NCBI GenBank assembly: GCA_963748075.1
Contig: CAVVHQ010000011.1
Span: 1-6,421, forward strand
Source of the DNA: VRUE01 sp963748075
GTDB taxonomy: Bacteria > Actinomycetota > Thermoleophilia > Solirubrobacterales > 70-9
DNA: 6,421 nucleotides
Direction: 5' to 3'
The position numbers were made by a program, and so were the translations under genes. Within the stretch, counting starts at the first letter, position 1, and every line of letters begins with the position of its first letter. Under the pieces are notes generated by a model. The model saw nothing but the letters and a program-made list of their open reading frames with translations, had not been told where the DNA came from and did no database searches. This document shows, in pieces, positions 1 through 5,118 of the stretch.

Positions 1-2
1 CG

Positions 3-1610
3 GTGGAGGGCTCGGGCGGCCTGCTGGTCGAAATCGACGGCAAGGTCGTCCCGAACTACGCAGCGACGATGGTCTCCTTCGACGAGGGAGACGTCGTCAA
101 AGGACGGGTGGTGCGGATCGACAAAGACGAGGTCCTTGTCGACATCGGCTACAAGTCGGAGGGCGTCATCCCCTCCATGGAGCTGTCGATCCGCAAGTCG
201 GTCGACCCGGCCGACGAGGTCGAGCTGGGCGAGGAGGTCGACGCCCTCGTCCTCACCAAAGAGGACTCCGAGGGCCGCCTCGTGCTCTCCAGGAAACGCG
301 CCCGCTTCGAGAAGGCCTGGCGTCGCATCGAGGCAGCCGCCGAGTCCGGCGAGCCGGTCGAGGGAACGGTGATCGAGGTGGTCAAGGGCGGCCTGATCCT
401 CGACCTTGGGGTGCGCGGCTTCCTGCCCGCCTCGCTGGTCGACATCCGCCGCGTCCACAACCTGGACGCGTTCCTCGGCCAGACGCTCGAGTGCAAGGTG
501 ATCGAGCTGAACCGCAGCCGCAACAACGTGGTGCTCTCGCGGCGCGCGGTGCTCGAGGAAGAGCGCAAAGAGGTGCGCGAGCAGATCCTCGGCCGGCTTC
601 AGCCGGGCCAGGTCGTCGAGGGCAAGATCTCCAACATCGTCGACTTCGGCGCCTTCGTCGACCTCGACGGGATCGACGGGCTGATCCACATCTCCGAGCT
701 TTCCTGGAGCCACGTCAACCACCCCTCCGAGGTCGTCTCGATCGGTGACACGGTGCGGATCAAAGTGCTCGACATCGACCGCGACCGGCAGCGCATCTCG
801 CTCGGCCTCAAGCAGACGCAGGAGGACCCGTGGCAGCGCGTGATCAGCACGTACCGGCAGGGCGACGTCCTCGAGGGTACGGTGACCAAGGTCGTCGCCT
901 TCGGCGCCTTCGTCGAGATCCTGCCCGGGGTCGAGGGCCTGGTCCACATCTCCGAGCTGGCGGACCACCACGTCGAGAACCCGAGCGAGGTGGTCGAGCC
1001 GGACTCCAGGCTGAACGTGAAGATCCTCGAGATCGACGAGGAGCGACGGCGGCTCTCACTCAGCATCAAGCGGGTCGAGGGGGGCAACATGCCGATGGGG
1101 GATCTCGGGGAGCAGCTCCAGGACGCCGAGGCTTCGGCCGAGGGCCCGGACGGCTCGGCCGCGGGTCCTGTCGCGGAAGAGACGTCTGAGCAGACGGCCG
1201 AAGCCCCGGCCGCTGAGGCGGTAGCGGAGGAGGTGCCCACCCCCATGCCACCCGCGGAAGAGACGTCAGAGCCGCAGGACGAGGCACCCGCCGAATCTGC
1301 CGAGGCCCCCAGCGCCGAGCAAGCGGCTGAGGAGGTGCCCACCCCGACGCCACCCGCGGAAGAGAGCGGGCCCGAGGAGTCCCTGCCCGCGGGTCCTGTC
1401 GCGGAGGAGGACCCCTCCTCCTCGCAGGCAGCGGAGGAGGTGCCCACCCCCACGCCACCCGCGGAAGAGACCCCCGCGGAGCCCGTAGCTGAGGAGGCTC
1501 CGGCCGAGGAGGCGAGCGCCCCAGCGGCTGAGGAGCCCGCGGCGGAGGAGCCAGAGGCCGACACGGAGGCTCCAAACGCCGAGGAGCCTGAGGCGCCGTC
1601 AGGGGACTGA
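3..1610 (+). CDS. rpsA: 30S ribosomal protein S1, four S1 domains plus long acidic tail (5' end probably beyond the window)
   Basis: Ribosomal protein S1 binds mRNA on the 30S subunit and helps load it for translation initiation. Four S1/OB-fold RNA-binding domains are visible at about residues 28-99, 115-181, 201-271 and 286-357, counted from the GTG at 3. Signature stretches include KDEVLVDIGYKSEGVIP, VVKGGLILDLGVRGFLPASL, FGAFVDLDGIDGLIHISELSW and FGAFVEILPGVEGLVHISEL. The four-domain layout is that of actinobacterial S1; E. coli has six. From residue 358 to the end (178 residues) the chain is an Ala/Glu/Pro-rich tail with internal repeats. The start is uncertain: the frame is open to the window edge, no ribosome binding site is visible before GTG 3, and homologues usually carry more residues before the first domain. 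GTG 3 may therefore be an internal valine; ATG 69 is another in-frame candidate but lacks a clear Shine-Dalgarno. coaE follows after 10 nt. Identification is secure; only the 5' end is in doubt. Confidence 0.96.
   Translation: MEGSGGLLVEIDGKVVPNYAATMVSFDEGDVVKGRVVRIDKDEVLVDIGYKSEGVIPSMELSIRKSVDPADEVELGEEVDALVLTKEDSEGRLVLSRKRARFEKAWRRIEAAAESGEPVEGTVIEVVKGGLILDLGVRGFLPASLVDIRRVHNLDAFLGQTLECKVIELNRSRNNVVLSRRAVLEEERKEVREQILGRLQPGQVVEGKISNIVDFGAFVDLDGIDGLIHISELSWSHVNHPSEVVSIGDTVRIKVLDIDRDRQRISLGLKQTQEDPWQRVISTYRQGDVLEGTVTKVVAFGAFVEILPGVEGLVHISELADHHVENPSEVVEPDSRLNVKILEIDEERRRLSLSIKRVEGGNMPMGDLGEQLQDAEASAEGPDGSAAGPVAEETSEQTAEAPAAEAVAEEVPTPMPPAEETSEPQDEAPAESAEAPSAEQAAEEVPTPTPPAEESGPEESLPAGPVAEEDPSSSQAAEEVPTPTPPAEETPAEPVAEEAPAEEASAPAAEEPAAEEPEADTEAPNAEEPEAPSGD
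1224..1470 (+). repeat. Three in-frame 40-bp repeats in the S1 tail
   Basis: Three near-identical 40-bp copies lie at 1224-1263, 1326-1365 and 1431-1470, spaced 102 and 105 bp (multiples of three). Each encodes AEEVPTP-(M/T)-PPAEE. Differences are a few substitutions, for example ATG, ACG and ACG at the variable codon. A second repeated unit encoding AGPVAEE occurs at 1161-1181 and 1389-1409. Near-identity at the DNA level, including synonymous positions, suggests recent duplication or gene conversion within the tail. It may also be a site of length variation between strains. Confidence 0.85.
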
Positions 1611-1620
1611 GCGATCGGCG

Positions 1621-2205
1621 GTGGGTCGGCCGCTGACGATTGGGCTGACCGGCGGGATCGCGGCCGGGAAGTCGGAGGCGCTGGCCGCCTTCGAGCGGCT
1701 CGGGGCGCCGACGATCTCCAGCGATGCGCTCGTCCACGAGCTGCTCGAGACCGAGCCCCTGCTGTCGCGTCTGGTCGAGCGATGGGGCGACGAGGTCGCT
1801 CCGGAGGGCCGCGTCGACCGCGAGCGGATCGGCGCGACCGTCTTCGCCGATCGCGACGAGCTGAGCTGGCTGGAGGCCCAGATCCACCCGCTGGTCGGCG
1901 AGCGGATCGGCGCCTGGCTGACGTCGCTGCCCGAGGGCGCCGAGATCGCCGTGGTCGAGGTGCCGCTGCTGTTCGAGTCGGGCATGCAGGACGCCTTCGA
2001 CGCGACGGTCGCCGTGGTCGCCTCCGACGCCATCCGCCGCGACCGGGCCGAGGCGCGCGGCGATGCCCTGGTCGACGCCCGCGAGGCGCGCCAGCTCGCC
2101 CAGGAGGAGAAGGCGGAGCGCGCCGCCCACGTGATCGAGAACGACGGCAGCATCGAGGAGCTGGAGCGACAGCTGTCCGCCCTCGTCGAGAAGCTGAAGG
2201 GATGA
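1621..2205 (+). CDS. coaE: Dephospho-CoA kinase
   Basis: CoaE catalyses the last step of coenzyme A synthesis, ATP-dependent phosphorylation of the 3'-hydroxyl of dephospho-CoA, in the cytoplasm. The 194-residue product is close to the usual length for the family. The N-terminal P-loop is GGIAAGKS (residues 11-18, with Lys17 and Ser18). SSDALVHEL follows, with Asp35 at the position of the family's conserved acidic residue. The PLLFESG motif starts at residue 115. A C-terminal lid-type region is rich in Arg and contains the typical AQEEK...VIENDGSIEEL pattern. GTG 1621 is chosen because the sequence RPLTIGLTGG directly after it matches the family N-terminus. No strong Shine-Dalgarno is visible, so reinitiation after the rpsA stop 10 nt upstream is plausible. 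Its last four bases overlap the start of the transglycosylase gene. The rpsA-coaE pairing is common in Actinobacteria. Confidence 0.95.
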   Translation: MGRPLTIGLTGGIAAGKSEALAAFERLGAPTISSDALVHELLETEPLLSRLVERWGDEVAPEGRVDRERIGATVFADRDELSWLEAQIHPLVGERIGAWLTSLPEGAEIAVVEVPLLFESGMQDAFDATVAVVASDAIRRDRAEARGDALVDAREARQLAQEEKAERAAHVIENDGSIEELERQLSALVEKLKG

Positions 2206-2780
2206 AGCGCAAGGCGAGGCGGCGGCGCCTGCTGACCGCCGGCGCGGTGGTCCTGGCCGGCGTCGCGGTGGGAGCGATTCTCGGCCTGTTCGGCGTGTTC
2301 AGCCACGTGATCGAGGAGCTGACCCTGCCCCTGCGCCACGATGACATCATTCGTCAGCAGGCCCAGGACAAGCAGGTCGACGCCTCGCTGATCGCCGCGG
2401 TCATCTACGCCGAGTCGCGCTTCCACGACCAGACCTCGCAGGCCGGAGCCCGCGGGCTGATGCAGATCACGCCGCGGACGGCGACCGAGATCGAGAAGCT
2501 TAGCGGCGGCACCAACTTCAAGCTCGCCGACCTCGGCGACCCAGAAATAAACATCCGCTACGGGACCTTCTACCTGCGCGAACTGCTGAACCGCTACGAC
2601 GACAACGAGGTCGCGGCGCTGGCCGCCTACAACGCCGGGCCGACCCTGGCCGATCGCTGGGGCGGCGCCGACCTCAGCCTCGACGAGATCCCGCTCGAGG
2701 AGACCCGCGCCTACGTTGCCGACGTGCTCGACAAGCAGCGCGCCTACCGCGAGACCTACGCCAGGGAGCTGGGCTATTGA
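2202..2780 (+). CDS. Membrane-anchored lytic transglycosylase (SLT / GH23 domain)
   Basis: This 192-residue protein should cleave the MurNAc-GlcNAc bond of peptidoglycan outside the membrane, forming 1,6-anhydro ends. The N-terminus is very basic (KRKARRRR) and followed by a hydrophobic segment at about 10-34, which fits a signal anchor. The SLT domain spans roughly 45-190. It shows IYAESRF with the predicted catalytic Glu71, then GARGLMQITP (82-91), a NIRYGTFYLREL segment and AYNAGP (142-147), all in the order expected for family GH23. No key residue is missing. ATG 2202 overlaps the coaE stop (ATGA), with a weak GAGAAG Shine-Dalgarno 8 nt upstream; the same frame is open further upstream inside coaE, but that part has no domain sense. 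A housekeeping wall-remodelling role is likely. The specific subfamily cannot be fixed by eye, so no gene symbol is given. Confidence 0.92.
   Translation: MKRKARRRRLLTAGAVVLAGVAVGAILGLFGVFSHVIEELTLPLRHDDIIRQQAQDKQVDASLIAAVIYAESRFHDQTSQAGARGLMQITPRTATEIEKLSGGTNFKLADLGDPEINIRYGTFYLRELLNRYDDNEVAALAAYNAGPTLADRWGGADLSLDEIPLEETRAYVADVLDKQRAYRETYARELGY
2763..2780 (+). promoter_or_regulatory. Ribosome binding site and TTG start of the MFS gene
   Basis: AGGGAG at 2763-2768 lies 8 nt before TTG 2777, and TTG overlaps the upstream TGA stop (TTGA). The next in-frame candidate, GTG 2822, would cut into the first membrane helix. Together these support the rare TTG start. The arrangement suggests translation of the transporter is coupled to that of the transglycosylase. 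Confidence 0.65.
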
Positions 2781-4216
2781 CCGCGCTGCCGCGTCCCCGC
2801 CTCGCCGCCCTCGCCTTCGCGGTGGGGCTGGTCCTCGCCGATTCCTCGATAGTCGTCCTCGCCCTGCCGCAGATCTACCGCGAGCTGGACACCAGCGTCG
2901 CCGGCGTCACCTGGGTGCTGGTCTCGTTCAACCTTGTGATGGCGCTGGCCGCGGTGCCCGCCGCCCACCTGGCCCGCCGCATCGGCCCCGGCCGCGCCGC
3001 CGCGGTCGGGCTCGCGGTCTTCGCCGGGGCCGGCCTCGCCTGCGGCCTCTCCTCAGAGCTGAGCACGCTGATCGCCGCCCGCTGCGTGCAGGCGCTGGGC
3101 GGCGCCGCCGCGGTGACCGCGGTGCTGGAGCTGCTGCCTTCCGAGCTCGCGCGGAACGAACGTCACGATCCGATTCCCGTGAGTGGAGCGCGAGTCGGTT
3201 CAGGTGTGTCCTCGGTCGGCTCCGAACGCCGCGCCGCCTCCGTCTGGGCGATCGCGGGGGCGACCGGCGCCGCAATCGGCCCGGCCGCCGGCGGCGTGCT
3301 GACCGAGCTGGTCTCCTGGCAGTCGATCTTCCTCGTGCAGGCGCCGCTGGCGATCGCCGCCGGCGCGCCCCTGCTGGCCGTCGCCAGGCACGAGGCCTCG
3401 ACCGGGATCGTCGCCGCGGAGCTGCGCCGCACCGGACGGCCGCACCTGCTCGCCAACCTCGCGCTGGCGCTGGTCTCCGCGGCGATCGCCGCCGCCCTCT
3501 TCCTACTCGTCCTGCTGCTGATCGAGGGTTGGCGCCTCAGCCCGATCGGGGCGGCGATCGTCGTCACGGCGATGCCGCTGGCGGCGTTGCTCGGCGCCCG
3601 CCTCGGCCCGGCCGCCGGCAGCGCCCGCGCCCGCGCCGCCGCCGGGGCGATCCTCGTCTCCGGCGGGCTCGGCGGCCTGGCGCTGCTGCCCCACGCCGAG
3701 GTGGCGCTGACCCTGCCCCCGCAGCTCCTCGTCGGGGTGGGCCTGGCGCTCGTCCTCTCGGCGCTGACCGAGACGGCGCTCGCCGGCCGGGCGCCGCAGG
3801 CGATCCACGGCGGCTGGACGATCTCGGCCCGCCACGCGGGGGTGGCGGTCGGGCTGCTGCTGGTCACGCCGCTGTTCACCGCCGATATCGCCCAGCAGCG
3901 GCGCGACGCGATCGACGCCAGCACCGCGGTCGTCCTCGACGCGCGGGTCGAACCGCTGCTCAAGCTGGAGCTGTCGGGGCGGATCCAGGATCGCCTCGAG
4001 GGCGAGCGGGGGAAAGTGCCGACTATCGGTCCCGCCTTCGAGCCGTTGCCCGCAGACCCGGAGGACCGCGCCGACGTGCTGCGGCTGCGCGGAGAGCTCC
4101 AGGACCAGCTCGACCGCGCCGCCACCCACGCCTTCAGCCCCTCCTTCGGGCTCGGCGCGCTGCTCGGCCTGCTCGCCCTTGTCCCGATCGGCCTGGCTCG
4201 GAGGGTCGAACTGTGA
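2777..4216 (+). CDS. Major facilitator superfamily transporter, probable drug/proton antiporter, with an inserted loop segment
   Basis: This 479-residue inner-membrane protein has about 12 predicted membrane helices. A loop 2-3 motif LARRIGPGR (65-73) follows helix 2, where MFS proteins carry the G-x-x-x-D/R-x-G-R/K signature. Helix 5 carries GATGAAIGPAAGG (161-173), matching motif C of drug/proton antiporters. This places it near the DHA efflux groups; substrate is unknown. Two oddities stand out. First, residues about 127-149 in the cytoplasmic loop between helices 4 and 5 form an extra Gly/Ser/Val-rich stretch encoded by a lower-GC insertion. Second, a loop of about 80 residues (374-452) lies between helices 11 and 12, predicted outside the membrane, charged and probably helical. 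The frame is intact throughout, so the gene is probably functional. It is joined by a 4-nt overlap to the gene on each side. The MFS assignment is firm; efflux is inferred from motif C only. Confidence 0.88.
   Translation: MTALPRPRLAALAFAVGLVLADSSIVVLALPQIYRELDTSVAGVTWVLVSFNLVMALAAVPAAHLARRIGPGRAAAVGLAVFAGAGLACGLSSELSTLIAARCVQALGGAAAVTAVLELLPSELARNERHDPIPVSGARVGSGVSSVGSERRAASVWAIAGATGAAIGPAAGGVLTELVSWQSIFLVQAPLAIAAGAPLLAVARHEASTGIVAAELRRTGRPHLLANLALALVSAAIAAALFLLVLLLIEGWRLSPIGAAIVVTAMPLAALLGARLGPAAGSARARAAAGAILVSGGLGGLALLPHAEVALTLPPQLLVGVGLALVLSALTETALAGRAPQAIHGGWTISARHAGVAVGLLLVTPLFTADIAQQRRDAIDASTAVVLDARVEPLLKLELSGRIQDRLEGERGKVPTIGPAFEPLPADPEDRADVLRLRGELQDQLDRAATHAFSPSFGLGALLGLLALVPIGLARRVEL
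3157..3228 (+). repeat. 66-bp in-frame insertion bounded by 6-bp direct repeats inside the MFS gene
   Basis: CGAACG occurs at 3157-3162 and again at 3223-3228, enclosing 60 bp of about 63% GC (hand count) in visibly richer surroundings. Removing one repeat plus the enclosed 60 bp keeps the frame and gives PSELARNERRAASVW, a normal MFS loop 4-5. The inserted residues (HDPIPVSGARVGSG and following) have no MFS character. Inverted repeats are present: 3170-3179 with 3189-3198 (10 positions, one mismatch, one G-T pair), and TCACG 3163-3167 with CGTGA 3178-3182. The pattern suggests a small non-autonomous palindromic element with a target-site duplication. It could instead be a native loop of this transporter subfamily. 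Confidence 0.5.
4200..4216 (+). promoter_or_regulatory. Strong Shine-Dalgarno and GTG start overlapping the MFS stop
   Basis: GGAGGG at 4200-4205 lies 7 nt before GTG 4213, which overlaps the MFS stop codon (GTGA). This decides the start of the downstream gene, whose frame is open far upstream inside the MFS gene without coding sense. It is the strongest ribosome binding site I see in the window. Confidence 0.7.
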
Positions 4217-4728
4217 ACCGGGGCAATCTCCTGGTCCTCTCCGCGATCGCCGCCTCGCTGGCCCTGGTCGGGATCTACCTGGCGGCCGGGGGCTCCTCCT
4301 ACGCGCCGGCGAAGTCACAGGACCCCTGCAAGCCACGCCCCTGGCGCAACCCGGAAAGCCTGCAGCAGATCGCCGAGCAGTTCTCGCTCTCCGCCCTGGA
4401 CGGCGCCGCCTGCCAGCTTGGGGTCAGCCGCGAGACGCTGGCCCGCGCCCTGGCCACGCCGCAGTCGCGCCGGCGCTTCACCCGCCGCTACGGGATCAGC
4501 GACGCCAGATTGGCCCGGGCGGTCCGCGCCGGCCTGCTGCGGGCGGTCGACGACGCCGAACGGGCCGGCGCCCTCAGCCCGCTGCTGGCCGCCCCGCTGC
4601 GCGAAGCGCTCCAGGAAATCCCGCTCGACCGGGCGATCGAGCTGATCCAGGACGCCCGCTCGCTGCTCGACGACGCCCAGACCTTCCTCGGCCCCGCCCA
4701 AGACCTGCTCGAACAGATCCTTCCCTAG
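4213..4728 (+). CDS. Unrecognised membrane-anchored helical protein, coupled to the MFS transporter
   Basis: I do not recognise this 171-residue protein. It has a hydrophobic segment at about 6-25, preceded by a short basic N-terminus, which fits a signal anchor or uncleaved signal peptide. The rest is probably extracytoplasmic. Two cysteines (Cys39 in DPCKP and Cys67 in GAACQLG) could form a disulfide, which would agree with that location. The remainder looks all-helical and rich in Ala, Leu, Arg and Asp, ending in amphipathic helices with no aromatic residue after about residue 90. The segment CQLGVSRETLARAL resembles a helix-turn-helix, but its predicted location argues against DNA binding. 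The GTG start is supported by a strong Shine-Dalgarno and a 4-nt overlap with the transporter gene. An accessory role with the transporter is inferred from context only. The coding call itself is well supported by codon pattern and overlap. Confidence 0.8.
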   Translation: MNRGNLLVLSAIAASLALVGIYLAAGGSSYAPAKSQDPCKPRPWRNPESLQQIAEQFSLSALDGAACQLGVSRETLARALATPQSRRRFTRRYGISDARLARAVRAGLLRAVDDAERAGALSPLLAAPLREALQEIPLDRAIELIQDARSLLDDAQTFLGPAQDLLEQILP

Positions 4729-4738
4729 CGGCGCCCGG

Positions 4739-4987
4739 CTATTTCTTGAACTGGAAGCGCTGTTTCTTGACGCTCCAGTCGATGCCGTTGCACAGTTCTT
4801 CAGGAGTGACGCCGAGCGCGCTGGCCAGCTTGACGATCGTGCCGAGCCGCGGCTCGCGTCCGCCGCGCTCCAGGAGTGAGATCTCGGTGCGGTGCAGATC
4901 GCAGCGAAAACCCAGCTCCTCCTGGGAGATCTCGGCCTTCAGTCTCGCCCTGCGCAGGTTTATGGCGAAGCGGTCGCGTGGTTTCAT
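4739..4987 (-). CDS. Small XRE-family helix-turn-helix regulator
   Basis: This 82-residue protein consists almost only of a Cro/C1-type HTH domain (HTH_3), about residues 7-65. It has the typical order RRARLKAEISQEELG, then the recognition-helix region LHRTEISLLERGGREPR, then IVKLASALGVTPEEL. A short basic, aromatic tail (DWSVKKQRFQFKK) follows; similar tails occur in small actinobacterial XRE proteins. With no sensor domain it probably acts as a dimeric repressor. ATG 4987 gives the full domain; the Shine-Dalgarno is weak. GC is about 62% by hand count, lower than the flanking genes, which may reflect a different history. It is convergent with the upstream block (10 bp between stops) and divergent from uvrB. 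Direct control of its own promoter, and possibly of uvrB, is an inference from the half-site cluster in the shared spacer. Confidence 0.9.
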   Translation of the reverse strand: MKPRDRFAINLRRARLKAEISQEELGFRCDLHRTEISLLERGGREPRLGTIVKLASALGVTPEELCNGIDWSVKKQRFQFKK

Positions 4988-4998
4988 GCCGGGGATTC

Positions 4999-5034
4999 TC
5001 TGTGCCTGATGACAGAACCTCTACAGACAACAGA
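4999..5034. promoter_or_regulatory. Cluster of four TCTGT/ACAGA half-sites, candidate operator
   Basis: TCTGT at 4999-5003 and ACAGA at 5012-5016 form an 18-bp palindrome with an 8-bp spacer. Two more ACAGA copies follow at 5023-5027 and 5030-5034. The cluster starts 12 bp upstream of the XRE start codon. Such half-sites next to a small XRE gene suggest an autoregulatory operator. The CTGT-N8-ACAG core also fits the E. coli LexA box spacing, but actinobacterial LexA normally uses a different site. Confidence 0.4.
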
Positions 5035-5069
5035 TCGTTATGCGAACTTCTATGTTTACCAGGTCTGGA

Positions 5070-5097
5070 GCGCCGCTCGCCGGGGACCGCGCGGCGC
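5070..5097 (+). other. GC-rich hairpin upstream of uvrB
   Basis: GCGCCGC at 5070-5076 pairs perfectly with GCGGCGC at 5091-5097. After one mismatch (5077/5090) two further pairs extend the stem to an 8-nt loop at 5080-5087. There is no T-run after it, so it is not a standard intrinsic terminator. If uvrB transcription starts upstream it would be a 5' UTR hairpin; if it starts at the GTG it overlaps the promoter. GC-rich DNA makes some such stems by chance. Confidence 0.4.
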
Positions 5098-5103
5098 CCC
5101 CGC

Positions 5104-5118
5104 TAAGGTGGCCGCGTG
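5104..5118 (+). promoter_or_regulatory. uvrB start signals: weak Shine-Dalgarno or leaderless-type -10
   Basis: AAGG at 5105-5108 lies 7 nt before GTG 5116 and can serve as a weak Shine-Dalgarno. The same bases form TAAGGT (5104-5109), a TAnnnT -10 hexamer placed 6 nt before the GTG, as in leaderless actinobacterial genes. The two readings exclude each other. No good -35 is visible at about 5081-5086, which weakens the leaderless reading. An in-frame TAA at 5104-5106 makes GTG 5116 the only possible start. Confidence 0.45.

Larger units (their letters stand above)
4988..5115. promoter_or_regulatory. Divergent intergenic region between the XRE gene and uvrB
   Basis: This 128-bp spacer must carry the promoters of both flanking genes. 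Its left part (4991-5060) is about 46% GC by hand count, the most AT-rich stretch in the window, as expected for promoter DNA in a GC-rich genome. Its right part is very GC-rich and contains a hairpin. I could not place a convincing -35/-10 pair for the XRE gene. A TTGTCT on the minus strand (5030-5025) resembles a -35, but no good -10 follows at the right distance. Confidence 0.6.

Noticed and set aside
599..2350. Very long minus-strand open frames across rpsA, coaE and the transglycosylase gene
   Set aside because: They are antisense shadows caused by high GC; products are low-complexity Arg/Ser/Pro strings with no domain, while the plus strand carries clear conserved proteins.
3163..4125. 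Minus-strand open frame of 320 codons across the MFS gene, ending in the insertion
   Set aside because: Shadow of the MFS frame. Its stop lies in the inserted segment, but the product shows no recognisable domain or start signal.
4726..4741. Bidirectional terminator between the convergent genes
   Set aside because: Only 10 bp separate the stops and I see no convincing stem with a T-run on either strand.
5000..5015. CTGT-N8-ACAG as an E. coli-type LexA box for uvrB
   Set aside because: Spacing matches, but the centre is not AT-rich, it lies about 100 bp from the uvrB start, and actinobacterial LexA recognises GAAC-N4-GTTC. Kept only as a generic palindrome.
5044..5057. GAAC...GTTT as an actinobacterial SOS box
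   Set aside because: The spacer is 6 nt instead of 4 and the second half is GTTT, not GTTC.
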